Source: Tetrahymena thermophila SB210
Lineage: Eukaryota; Ciliophora; Oligohymenophorea; Hymenostomatida; Tetrahymenidae
Reading direction: 5' to 3'
DNA: 64,000 nucleotides
NCBI RefSeq assembly: GCF_000189635.1
Contig: NW_002476343.1
Location: forward strand, 34,324 to 98,323
Below the pieces are notes generated by a model, which did no database searches, had not been told where the DNA came from, and saw only the letters and a list, made by a program, of their open reading frames with translations. Numbering within the stretch: position 1 is the first letter of the stretch; each line of letters starts with the position of its first letter. This document shows positions 12,801 to 26,300 of this stretch, one piece after another. The position numbers were made by a program, and so were the translations under genes.

Positions 12801-13940
12801 TTATAGCTAGTCATTTAGCTTTTATATATTTAATTAATTATCATTCTATAATTAATTCTTTTCATCTATTTTCTATTACTTTCCTTCATTTTTACTCTAA
12901 TCTTAACCCATTTTGTTTATATTATTAATATATTTTTTAAATATAACAAGAATTTTTTACTAATCGAAAATCAAATAAAAACTTTTTAATTAAATCTGAG
13001 GCAACATATTTTAATTTTCAATCTTACTTATTAAAGTAAACACAACAACAAAATTAAAAGATTTTTTATTGTTTTTACTTTTGATATTTTAAATTAAATT
13101 TTTATAGTTGGTTAAATATTTGCTAAAATATTTTTCAATTTTCAATATTTTATTTTTATTCATGATTATTTTTATCAAATTAAGATTTTATAAAAACTAA
13201 ATCTTAATTTAAATTATTTCAGTATTACTTTTTAGAAGCAGTTTACTGCTTGAGAAAAATTATTCTCTATGAATTAAAAACCACAAAATATAATTTAAGT
13301 TATTGTTTATGTTTTGATGAACAAATTTAATTGAAAAAAGCCATTTATTATTTTAAAGAAGAGGATGATATCTAATTAAGAAAGTAATAAAAATAGGATA
13401 TTTATCAATCAATATTCTTAGATAGATATATTATTTATTGTAAACAATATTATTTATCAATTATTTGATCTAGTAAATTTTTTAAGACTATTTTAATCCA
13501 ACACCACTCACACATTTTTTTTACATAATTATAAATTATAATCATGATTTTTTACTTTACTGCAAGTCTTATTAATAGATATTTTTTAACACAGATATTT
13601 TTCAAAAATTATTAAAATGAATATTTAAAATGAAGATTAATAAATTAATATTTATCATCATTCAATAAAAGATAATTTATTACAATTATATATTATTTAT
13701 TTACTTTATTTATATGTTGATCTTGATAAAAAAAAACTAGCTAATTTCTCTTTTCTTTCGACTTTGATATTTTTTTTTTTTAGTTGATAAAAATATCCAC
13801 TCATTATTTAATTAGCGAACCAAAATCTCTATTTATTTATTTCATTATAAACTGTAAAATTTAGAAATCCTAAGGCGTTAAATTTTTTGTTACTTCAAAG
13901 AAGATAGAATTCCTTTCAAATTAATTTGATAGCAAATAGA
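9817..13940 (-). CDS. Split leucine-rich-repeat gene or decaying copy
   Basis: The minus strand shows a series of short LRR-like exons separated by AT-rich intron-like DNA. In order of transcription: 13857-13940 (LKGILSSLKQQKIQRLRIS), 12700-12778 (KPLSDDISKYLILDKITIYF), 12562-12645 (NLRLNAKKFGIIPTSLKTLF), 12389-12472 (FKYLCEQIKYLPKGIQTMRL), about 12229-12330 (RNQALLEFVIAYKKSAKNTF), about 12080-12210 (SKNLLESLQFLPKNINLL), 11935-12035 (DLLMKFCSNLREHFGELYNL), 11780-11880 (KQVLAECLKQIPDQVLSLQL), 11620-11715 (FEEALQIMESLKFINPNLF), about 10660-10760 (LREGAIQLLIKFIEKC), and a possible last exon 9817-9930 ending KLNFWDLYM then TGA. The start codon was not found, and gaps of up to 1 kb between exons may be long introns or lost exons. 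It is distantly related in style to the LRR genes at 16-6623. Ends are approximate, and a pseudogene cannot be excluded. Confidence 0.5.
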
Positions 13941-14210
13941 TTAAAAAATAAAATATTTATTGAGTTGAGTTATTTATGTCTTAAATAATAGCGTTAATTT
14001 AAGTAGATTTTTAAATGTTTCAAAAAATTATAAACTTTTACTTACATTTTTAATTTTTAATAGAATGAATGTATATCATTTATTTATCTATCTTTTAATT
14101 CAAATTTACTGCTTTACTTTAAGGTAAATTAATTACTATTTTTCCTTAGGTAATCAAAAAATATATCATAGATCCTCAAATTTAGAAATGTAAGTGAGAA
14201 GTCTATTTTA

Positions 14211-14736
14211 GTTATGGTTGATAGAGAATTTTATACTCAAATTATGAATAAAAATAATTGAAAAATATTTAAATGGATATGAATGATTTAAAAACACAAT
14301 AAGACTAAAAATAAAAAAGAGCTTTAGTCATTTGCCAGAATAGATAAACAAATTTCAAAATATGAGAAACAAAACTTTTGGTAAAGCATCAAAGATATTT
14401 ATTTATTTATGAATAAAAATGGATAAATACGATAAACGTTTTGTATAAATTACAAAGAAAATAAAGTGAATAAAATAAATAAAAATAATAAATGAATGAA
14501 TGAGTGATAATTCTAAAATACTTAATATTATATAGTTTTTTGTAGTTTATAGTATAGTATAGTAGTAGTAAAATAAGTAAAATTATTGATCTATCCTCTC
14601 GAGTCTAATTAATTAAACTCTATTGATAAAATCAATCAAGCAATAAATATTATTTCTCTTGATTGGTAGATCATTTTAATATCAAATTTTCTTCTCAATC
14701 AGCCAACTTTTTCTTATATTGAGATAAGTTTTTAGT
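14211..14736. other. Short intergenic stretch
   Basis: AT-rich DNA downstream of the zinc-finger/WD40 gene. No coding or RNA feature is seen; a TAGTATAGTA-type simple repeat lies near 14550-14570. Confidence 0.5.
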
Positions 14737-16519
14737 TCAATTAAATACTTTGATGCAATTCTAAGAAAGAGTTAGTATTGTTTTATCATCGTATGAATAA
14801 ATACAACCTATTAATTCTGGGCGCTCATCCCCATCTTGGTTTTACTATTTAGTATGTATTGTTCTAACTATTTCACCAGTAACAGTGTCAAAAATATGGA
14901 ATTTATTTAAACATCCTAAAGCTAAAGCATGGCAGTTCAATTTGGCTACAGAAAATAGAGAATCATTTTAAAGCATTACGGTTCGAATGCATTTGTAAGT
15001 ATTTAAATTCCAGAAGGAAATACATCGAGATCCACGAAAGCTAGTCAACATTTAGTTGTTATTGATTTTAGTAAATATCAAATTATCGCAGTTTAAGTTT
15101 CTATCTTTTTGATAGGGTTCCAAATCTAACTTTTTAATAAATTTCTTTTTCGCCAAATCATAGATAAATAGAAAGTTATCATTTGCTCCAATACATACTC
15201 TGTTTTTGCTTATTTCGATTATATCTTGAATTGCAAGTAAATTCAATTTAATTGTATTTGTAACCTTGCGGGAATCTCTATCCCAAATATGAATTACATA
15301 TTAACTAAAATAGGCTACCTTTGAAGAGTTAAGTGCTCTAATTTAATTAACTTGTTCCGTTTTTTGAGAGCAAAGAGTAGCTCCTGTTAGCTTGCAGACT
15401 ATTCTAAGCTCATTTCCTTCAAAAATACACATTTCTTTAGAATTTAATTCTTCAACCATCATTTGCATGTTATGCAATTTAGGAAGGGAATGTATAATCT
15501 ACAGTTAATTGTTTTGCAAGTTATAATAATATAAATGGCGTGAGCATTAGTAAGCAACAAATCCTTTTCCAACTAGAAACATCTTTTGCATGTAATACGA
15601 AGGTTGCAAGCATTTCCCTTCAAATATAAAGTTGTTTGTTTGCTATCCTTAAAATAGATTTAAGTTAAGCTTGTACCTCTAACCTTCTGCCTATATATTT
15701 TGCATACTACTTATTTGATTACCCTCTGACTCAATAGCCATTTAATTATTATTGCTAAGCAGCTACAATTTAGTTGAAGAAGACACAACGCAATTTGTTT
15801 ACATGCAACATGAATGAGAAGAACCTATTTCTGATGGAAATTATAAAGATTGATATCTTGAAGGATTAAAGTAGTTTTCCTTAGTAAAATTTAAAGACAG
15901 TGAAATTTCTTTTTTGAAAACAGGCAAAATAATATAAGAAAAATTTTAAATCTGATTGCTATTTTTCAAGCCCAAGTACAAATCTCTTGCGTAATGGAAA
16001 AGCAAACGAGTCTTAAAAATACGCTAAGAGCTTTGTTTTGATATTTTAAGCTTTTTGGAGAGTTTATTAAAGATTAAGTGTCTTTTTTTATGGAACTCTC
16101 TTACTCTGTCAAAAAGATATTATCTTGTTTTTTTAGGCACGCTACTATTAGCAAGTTCATTCTGCAAAAAAGCTGCAACCTCTTAAATGTCTCTAGGCAA
16201 TCCTTCCTCATTTTCCAATTCTTGTATCCTAAAAGAATTAAAATAATAAATATTTTAATATAATTCTTATAATATTTTAATATATTGAAGTAGTTTAATC
16301 TATTCATTTTATAAAGTACCTCAAATCAGATAATCCCTTTTTTAAGTATTCCAAAAAGAGTTCTAGCGAGACAGTTTAATGCTATAAATGACCATTCTTG
16401 CAACACTTTTCACATAGCTCAACCTCAAATTTTCTACCTGTGTAGCATTCCTTGTCGAGACATATTTTATTTTTAAACTGAGAATGGTGTTTGCGACATT
16501 TATATTATGTATCAACCAT
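14737..16519 (-). CDS. Zinc-finger plus WD40-like protein, 563 aa
   Basis: Two exons, 16519-16320 and 16228-14737, are joined across a 91-bp intron (GTACTT...TTTTAG) in phase. The N-terminus carries a compact Cys/His cluster, YKCRKHH then ICLDKEC then ELCEKCCKNGH, like a B-box or related zinc-binding module (residues 8-50). The middle is long with little recognisable structure. The C-terminal half shows propeller-blade strands with WD-type endings: VIHIWDRDSRKV, FLFIYDLAKKKFI, CISFWNLNTYKCI, KFHIFDTVTGEIV, CIKVFN. The role is probably a protein-binding scaffold; ubiquitin-ligase function, common for B-box proteins, is not shown because no RING is visible. The start is the only ATG before the zinc cluster. 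The stop TGA at 14739-14737 closes the last blade. Confidence 0.85.
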
Positions 16520-19500
16520 AATATAATGAATTTGTATTTAATTGTGTTTTGTTATTTTGAATATATTTTCTTTAATTTCTATATATTTTTTTGCTTTTGT
16601 CTGAATTTTAATATAATAAGTAGATTCATTGCTAATAAATGAAAGTGTTTGCTAAATTGCATTATAAGCAATCGTCATAATCAATTCTAACAAAATCTAT
16701 TTATTAATAACGAAAGTACTCACAGTATAAATAATTGATCATGATTATAATATCATTATTTAAGAATTTTTGATTCAAATCATTTAACTTTAATAATGCA
16801 TAAGTCAATATCAAATATTTTTCAAGAATGATCTCATTTTTCCTTCCTTTTTTTTTCTAAATTCATTTAGAATTAATAGAAAAAAGTTAATGCATTTAAA
16901 TGATTTATAAATTGAATCTTTTTTCAAAATTAAATACTTTCAAAGCCAAATTTTAATCTCAGCATGCATTAACTTTGCATTTAAATTTCGATTAGAAATA
17001 TACAAAGAAAAAGTCGATAGATTACTGACCGATTAAAAGTTTTCTTATCCAGAATTTTATTTTTGATCGGTCAATCTAATATAATTCACATTTTCTTTTT
17101 TTACTTTAAAGATTCAAATTTTTAGTTTTAGCTTACTTATATATAACTAAATTAATAATTAATATATTATATTTGGTCTTTTATTTTGTTGATTTATTTA
17201 TTTACTGCTTTATACTATCTAAATATTATATTTAAATATAAATTAAATGCGAGATTTATTAAAATTAGATTAATATGTAAAATATAAATTTTAAACAAAA
17301 TATTGCATACAAAAGAAAAAACTACTTTAGAATAAATAAATAAATATTTCTTTTAATGTTCTATAAAATATAATAACTCAAATCACTAAGCATTTACGCA
17401 ATATTGTAATTTAGTCAAATTTTAATATTCTTCTACAGAATATTATTCTCTTTTTGTTAGCTGAGAGAATGTTCTATTATAAATTAAATCAAACAAGTAA
17501 CTCATTATTATAAGTTAATAAATTTAAAAAAAGAACAAATCGAGAAAATTTTGTTTATTTGATTAAAATTATTAAATATTAATTTAGTCTTGCATATTTT
17601 AAATATTCAAAACATTTTGATGTAAAAGAATTCCAAATAATCATGTTTTTTATTAGATCTAATATGAATTAGTTGAATCAAAAATTATAAAAATACTTCA
17701 TCAAATAAATAGCGTGATGTGCATTTCAACATATATATTAATGATAAATGCTTTTAAGGTTATTACATCATAAATAAATCATATTTTTTAAAATAAAAAA
17801 ACAATTTATTTAATAAACTACTGTAAAATTTGTTATATTTTAGTGCTAAAAAATCAGAAAGGGTGAGTATAATTTTAATAAAATCCCTAGCCTCACTCTC
17901 TTTTGTTTGTTTGTTTATCTAAAACGAGAGCAGGAGGTTTTATGGTATTGTATTATCAACTATCTACCTTATTGTTGATAAGCATGAAGTTTTTTATTTA
18001 AATATAGTGCTATTACTAAGTCTTAAAAAAATTTAAATAGAAACAAATATTTCAAGAGTATTTTAATAAAATAGATTCTTCATTTCCTCAAAAGAAAAAT
18101 TATTATTTTAAGTTTTAAAAACTATATACATGTAGCTTCTAATTTAAGTTAAGTCTTGCCTGCCTTGTGATTTTGATGTAAAATAAATAAATTTAAAATT
18201 CAAGCAATTAAATCTAGATAAAATAATTATTATCTTAAATGACTTATAAGTAGTCTAAAAAGTAATTAGCGTATCATTTTTAAAATTAATTTTACTAATT
18301 TATTAATTGCTATAGAAAAAAATAAATAAATTATTAAAATTTTTAAATTTAAAATCTACAAAATAAATATAAAATATAAGTTAGTTGTATTACTTTTTTG
18401 ATTTTTTAACATCATTGCTATTATTTTTATTAAAAATTAAAATAGCTTCTGAATTTTTTTGGCTTTTAATATGTTTTGAACTATTTTATTTTTTTCTTAA
18501 AAGTGTATTTCATTTTTATAATAGCATATGCACAATTCTATAATTTTATGCTTGTAAATGTCTTAATGTGTTAATCAATCAATTGATATTTTGTTATTCA
18601 TTAGATTATTTAATTGAAATTGTTTTAGGAAATAAATATTATTTGATAAATTAAATCAACCAATCAATTTATTTTTTAAATTGGAACAAAAATATAAACA
18701 ATTTATTATTATTATTAACAAAATATCTTTAAAAAATAAAAAGAATAAATATTAAAAATATGATAATAAAATAAGATATAATCAGATATTTAAGAATTTA
18801 TAAACTAAATTTTAAAAATAAAAAAATAGTTGGTCATTTAAAATAAAATTATTGAAATAATATTTAGACTAATAAATTTTCAATGCTTATTTGTCATAGA
18901 TGAATTCGTTTCTTAGTAATTTTTGTCTTAAAATGTATCTTAAAAGGCTATAAAAAGTATATTTTATATTAAATAGGACGGACAAACTTTTTATTTGATG
19001 TATGTATATTTGCGAAAAGACTTCATTTATATGTTTAAATTTTGAAAACTAATTTATTGAATAATATCATTCTTTCTTTATAAAAAATAATCTACAATTT
19101 ATATTTACTTTTTAAAGAAAATGATGGTCAGTCTAAAAGTAATTTTTTGTTACTTATAAAATGAGACTTTCATATATATTGAAAGATTAAATATAAATAA
19201 ACATAACTTGAAAATTTATCATTTATTAAAAAATTAATTCTTGCTTGAAAAGCAAATTGGATTTTTATTCTAACCAGTAAATTTTTAGTATGGAATTACT
19301 TTTATTTTCAAAAAAGGAAATTAATTAAAAGCAATAAAAATTTGATTAAATTATACAACTCTGATTTATACTTACTGGAATAAATTTATTAGCACACTAT
19401 TATAGAATAATAATGATTATTTTTCAAAAAAAATATAAATAGACTTTAAATTAGGAACAAATAAATCTAGCATACAAAAAATTGAGAAGAGATTTATTTA

Positions 19501-20344
19501 ATAAATTATGCAAAACAAATATTCTTAGATATATATATAATTTTTATCAAAAGGAAGCAGATTTACTTACTTATTTACTTTGTTACTTACCTATTTTTGC
19601 ATTTTAAATGTATATATAGAATATTAATATAAGATCAAATTCAATATCAAAAAATTAAATATTTAAACAATCAATAAAACATTTTTGCTTACTTAGTTAC
19701 ATTTACTAATTTTATAGAACAGATTCAATTTTAATTTAAACCCACTTGAATTAGTGTATCTATTAAAATCACATGAATTCAATATTATGAAATCACTGAT
19801 GTCATAAATTAATTTGGAATAAAAATGTTTTTACTTTCAATTATACAATTAAATTTATTTAAATAATAAATATTATTGCTAACTAACTAACTAACATCTT
19901 AACATTTACCATAATTATTCTAAATGTAACCCACCTCCCTAATTTCAAGAAAATTATGTTTTATCATGTCTATTACATTCATTAATGGTTAATTTTAAGG
20001 GATAATTTATGATAAAATGAAAGAATAAGAATTTACAATAAGATTACCTTTTTTAAACAAATTTAAATAAAATAGCAATTACCTTTCTAAATTTCTTAAA
20101 AAGAATTTTAAAAATCTTTTGAAAAATTATTGATTGAGTAATAAAAAAAATGAAGTATAATTATTAGATTTCTAAATTGCTAATATATTTATTTAAATAA
20201 CTAACTAACTAGTTAATTATTTAGTACATATTTTATAGTATTAGCATATAAAAGCAAAAGACAATTTTAATCAATATCATAAATTAATAGATAAAAAAAA
20301 TAATAAAAAATAAAACTCTCTCTATTTTGATTATTCTATTTAAG
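16520..20344. other. Long intergenic region
   Basis: No gene that I can support. One notable structure is an imperfect inverted repeat: TAGATTACTGACCGAT at 17018-17034 faces GATCGGTCAATCTA at 17065-17078, with a 3-nt bulge and a loop of about 30 nt. GC-richer patches near 17880-17980 translate openly but match nothing recognisable. Confidence 0.5.
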
Positions 20345-23300
20345 ATGAAATAAACTTTGAAATTAGTATTAGTACTTCTTGGATTTTATCCTAAATTTTT
20401 AATATGCTTAATTTGCGACCCGAAATGCATATCTTGTGATTTTTTAGCGAACTGTAGTTCATGTTAAATAGGCTATACTCTAGATCCTGTTTCATAAAAT
20501 TGCATATCACAATGCAATAATGGAATGTACTATTTCGAGCCTTCTTAATAATGCTTACCTAGCTGTCCTTAAGGCTTTTTTGAAAATTAATAAACTAACG
20601 CTTGTGCATCTGTAAATTAATGTGATCAACTTACTTATTAAAGTGGTAATAAAGGATTTTAATTTCATATAAGTTCATAAGTTTACTAGAATCTATTGAT
20701 TGTTAGTGGCAAGTAAAGCTAAGGAGCTAATGCGGAAAGCTATTTAAATGTATATACACTCAAAAACGATCAATATGGATTCTATACATATGGAACACTT
20801 GATGGACATAATTCTTCTATTATATCTTTAACTATGCTTGATGGATAATACAATTAAGTTCTCATTACTGTAAGTAAAAAAATGATTATAGCGTGGGATA
20901 TGCAATATGGAGTGTTTAAATCTAGATTAAATTTCACAAGCTAATAATTTGTAGATGCAAATTCATTCTATCTAGACAGTAGCATGTTGGTCCTTAATTA
21001 TATTGATAGTAACCAATTTGTAGTATTTTTTCATAAAAACTGGGTTTAATCATTATTTTCTCCTAACTAAATTACTTCTACTTATTTCTCTACTTTCTTT
21101 ACTAAATTCTAAAGAGTGCATACATTTCCTATTGTTGGGTTTAAATTGCTTCTTACTAATTATTTAATTAGTTTTGATAATAATAAAATAGTACAGTGGA
21201 GCATCACAAATAGTTAGGATTATAAAATTTATTCAAATTTTAATTTCACAATAAATAAAATTTTCACTTTCCCTTATTATCAAGATTATCAAAACACTAG
21301 TCTTGTTGCTGTGACGTATTAAGATAATGCTATGATTAGCTTTATAATTAGTCGAAATGATTCTTAAATTGTGTCATTTAATACTAATCATTAATAACCT
21401 ATCTTCAACATTTTATTTGACTAAAATATTTAAGCGCAATATTTAATACAATAAAATATTTTTCAATTTATTTCATCTAGCTAGACGGAACTTAAGATAT
21501 TTTAATTTAATATGAATACTAATGAATATCTGCCTATTTCAAATTTTTAGTCATAATATTTCCTAATAAAATAATTAGGAAATCAAACTTTTATTTTGAA
21601 TTCAAGCGGATTAAACTTGATATCTATAATGCAATAATAAGAGCCAACCCAGTCATAATAAACAGTTTAAAGCTAAAATGTATAATTACTTAACATTTTG
21701 CCATCTACTTTTACTTCTAGCAATTAAATTGCGGACATTGAACTGGCGAATATAGATAATAATTAAGTTATTGTAGTGGTTGGAAGAGAATTAAGATTTT
21801 TTTCATCTTAGATTTAACAATCAAAGACGACGTTCATGCAAAAAAATGTACTAAGCAAAAGCTCAGGTTCTTATTAAAGACATAATGGATAAATAAACGG
21901 AGTTGTTTTCGATTAAAGTTAAAACCTTTTTATTACTTATAGCTCGGATGGTGCCTTTGCAGTGTGGGATATAATACAAAATAATATGCTGAACTAAAAA
22001 CCACTTTATTTTTAATTACCTCCTTGGTGTTAATAATAAGATTTTTGTTAAACTCCCTTAAATAAAGCCTAAGTAATTATGAATGGAGTTATTCTATCAT
22101 TGTACAGTAATAACATATTTATAACTTGGAATATCAGCAGATATTCAGTATCTCTAAGACAAACATATTAACTCCCAAGTTAATAACTCTAAATAATAAA
22201 TTATGGTTTTTTCAATCAATATCTATTTATGAGTAACAACAAGGAGTTATTAATTTATAATTTTAGTTAAAGTGAAACTTAAATAGTGAATAGCTAATAT
22301 TAAGTTTTTACTGGAAATATAACACAAATTTAATTGGCATAATTTAACAACACGTTTTACTTGCTAGAGACTCTTCAATTATAATTATCTAATGGTACTT
22401 AATCATTTTTAAGAGCTTCATACCTTTCAAATTTTACTCTTTTCAAGAATGTAACAATTTAATAATAATGCTTGGAATTAGAATATTTCTAGTAGACCTA
22501 AAGAATTATAGTTAATTATTATGCTTAAAATCTTACTGTTATTTCTTTCCCTCTCTTGAATTCTACAAATATTTAATCTTATGATACTCAGATAGTCACA
22601 TAAGTATATTCACCAAGTTAAGACTCTTTCCTCTTTATAACTTCATCTACATTAATGATTTAGTACCTTCGAAATGGTACTTCTTACTCATTAAATTACC
22701 CTGATAATGTTCCTCTACCAAGGACTAACTTTGGACTTATCTACAAACAGCAAATTTTAACAACTTCTATTGGTTATTCATATTTTTAGAATACTGGTTT
22801 TTCTCAAATGGGAAATTTTGTAATTTATTATTATTATTTTATTTATTTATTTAGAATAATTAATTTAAATATTAAAAAGATTATCAATCTGGTATATAAT
22901 AATTACAGAACATGCTCACTTTTTTCCTTTAAAGACGAAATATCAAGCATAAGCATAATTAATAGTTCTATTGCTTTTGTGGGTTTTAAAAATGGAAATA
23001 TTCAAATTGCTTAATACTCATGTGATAATTAAATGTATGGAATAAGTACTGTTAGTACTTAAAATATTATTTATAATCAATACCTAAAAAAGAATTACTA
23101 TTTTGCTTTATCAAAAGTAAATATTATATTTATTTATTTCTTTATTTGCTTATTTAACTTATTAATATATAAATAAATATATTTTCTATTAGATAATAAT
23201 TGCTGATTTGTACAATAAGACAAGCATAACGCTTCCTTACGGACACCCTAAAACTACATCAGTTAAAGTTATACAAGACGATATTAATGGAAACATGATT

Positions 23301-26300
23301 ACTTATTCATTAGAGAGCACATAAAATTTATATAAATTCGATTAGAAAAATTAAGTTGCAACGTAATTTTTGAATGGCCATAATGCTACTGTAGATTATG
23401 CTTTTTTAGATGTGAATAGAGGTGTTTTAATAACTCATTCAGCTGATTTAAAGGATTTATAAGTTATTGTTTGGTCGTATATATTTACTACTCAGTTAAA
23501 TGTGTTTTTAGATATAAAATAATTTAATCAACTTACTCCGATTGTTAGCATTTCTGCTGCTCTAATAGATATGGATAGATAATAAGTGATGATACTTACA
23601 ACTTAAGGAACTTTATTTAGTTTTAATTATATTAACTATAAAGTTACTACTTAATTTTTAATCTAAAATGCTATCACATTTTACTTAGATTCTATTTACT
23701 ATAAATTCTATTTACTATGCAATATAAATAGAATTTAAGTAAGGAACTATTTGACCCTTAATCTTGAAAATGAAATTGTAGCAAACTCACCAATTCAGAT
23801 ATAAACAATTACTCCTAGAAAAAATTGGATAGTTATAGTTTCTTAGACATATTTAACAATAGTAAATAGAAGCAAATAATAATACTAATCTGGTATCTTT
23901 TGTGGTAACTATTGTGGAAACTACGTGGTTTCTGATAAACTTAACTAACTATTTTCCTATGCAAGCAATAACTCAAACGGCTTAGACGTTTTTAATATCA
24001 TAAATGGATAGTATCTTTATTCTATAAATGGCTATGAAGATTTAAATATAGGCACAATCAGATTAGTTTTAATTGATGATGTTAACTATCTACTTTTTAT
24101 AGGAAAGCTAAGTTTCTTTACGACTGCTATCTTTAACTATCTCACATAACAATACGTTGGTTTTTCATTTGAATCCATATTCCTATTTTATGGCTTAATA
24201 AATAATTAATTTAATATGGTGACTGTTGTTGCTAGTAATGCATACAAGTAAATTTTTTATTATTATTATTTTTTGTTAATTTTAAAACTCAAAATAGATC
24301 TAACTATTACCTAAATAATTTTTATAATATCAATATGGTATGATTAACATCAACTTTTTTTTAGAAATTAATTTTGCATTGTTGCTCAAAATAATAATTT
24401 TTTTACTTATTTCTCTCTTTCCCATTCTTCCCCCTCCTTAAATTAAAATAGTTTTTATTTTTTTTTAATTTGTCTACAGATTGCATTTTAAAAAATAGTT
24501 TCGTTTTTTTTTATTTTTTGTTTTGCACTACTGATTGAGGAAGGTGTAAAATGCTGTTGAATCTAAATTTTTTAATTTTTTTGAGTATTTAGCTTACTTT
24601 GATTGCAATATTCCTAGCCAATTCATTTAATTTTTGCAACTTTATTTCTATTGTTTAAAAATATAATATTTTCATCTAAATTTAAAATTTATCTTAGTTT
24701 TAATAATTTTATTTTAAATAGCATGAGAAGTCTTCAGGAATAAGTTGTTAGTGCATTTAAATTTTAAGATAATTACAAAGTAAAGTCAATTGATTACTAC
24801 ACTAGCAGTCAAGGAGACATATACTTTTTAGATGGCAATCAATAAGTTAAAAGATACAGTTAGCAAGATTAATAAATAAAAATTATTAGTTAACTTTAAA
24901 ATTATAGATAGATATAATACTTTAATGGATTTGTTTATGTTCTTAATTAATAACAATTAGTAAAATATACTGACAAATTTGAATAGATACCTTAAAATTC
25001 TACTTTAAATATGTTTGGAAACCAAATACTTGGTGTATAAAATAATTAGATATTTATCTACACTTTCAATCAAACGATTGTATAAGTAGACTGTTAATAA
25101 TTAATAATAGTAAACTAAATTAATCTAACTTCTTCTCTAATCTAATATTCCTTCGTATAATCTCTTAATGACTTGATAATAATTTCTCAGGATGGTAGCT
25201 TAATAAGATATAATTATATTAGTTATACTACTCTATTATAAATATCTGCTGGTTATTATTATTTTTATTGTAACCTCGATTTAAATTTGATTTTTATTGC
25301 TTCATCAGCAAGACAACAAATAGAAGTCTATTACTATTCGAGCTTATTTACTAATTTTACTAACTTTTAGCTCAGAAATTTAACTTATTCAAATACAACA
25401 ATCATTAGATAGATGTTTATTGATTAGTAGTTCAGTAATTTATTTATTGCATAATAAAATGATAGGATAATAGACATCTATTCCTTTTAATTTACAAAAT
25501 AACCACCCAGCATTAATTTCACTAAGGCAAACTACATACCATACATAAATGCAGCTAAATATATAAAGGTAAATTTTGTTGATAAGTACATTTAAGTTTA
25601 AATCCCTTGGTCTATTTCTTACTATGACAGATAATCATTTAATTTCTAATGGCAAGTTTAAGATCCAATTTTCATTTAATCAATAAATTAATACATAAGT
25701 GATCCCTCATATCCAGAGCTAGTATTCATCACTTAAAATACTCTTTTCACTATAGTGTATTAAAATATATCAACCTAAACATTTAATCTTTTAGTTAACT
25801 ACACACTAGACTATCCAATCATATACAAATTAAACATAAACAAAAATTTTGATTTATACTCAGTCTAGACCCTATTACTCGTCAGTGGAGACATCGTTAA
25901 TTACTAGATTAGCATTCCAATAGTTAATGGTATTCCTTAATAAAGCTATTTCAATAATTGTTTTGTTTAAATAAGTAACCCTTCAGCATAATTTTAAGTT
26001 TAGAATTAATTGTCCAATCTATAAAGCTATTTTTCCTCATTTAATTACCAATCTTAAGGAATAAACATACTGGTAAAATTATTTTCCTTTTTTTATAAAA
26101 TTTATATAAATGATTTAATTTTATAGATTAATGGCTCAAATTTCATATATTATTCTGATCAAATGAAAAGCTTAAATGCCTTCACTTAGTATTAAGGAAA
26201 TTAACTTACTGATAGCTTAGATGTTGACAATAATTTATTCAGAAATAACTAAAATTATGAATTTGATTTATCAAATTATAACTTAGTTTTGCTAAACAAA

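Noticed and set aside
16078-16307. Overlapping frames on both strands
   Set aside because: Out-of-frame shadows of the zinc-finger/WD40 gene and its intron.
17880-17980. GC-richer intergenic patch as a possible gene
   Set aside because: Open on one frame but without recognisable motif, splice structure or start context.
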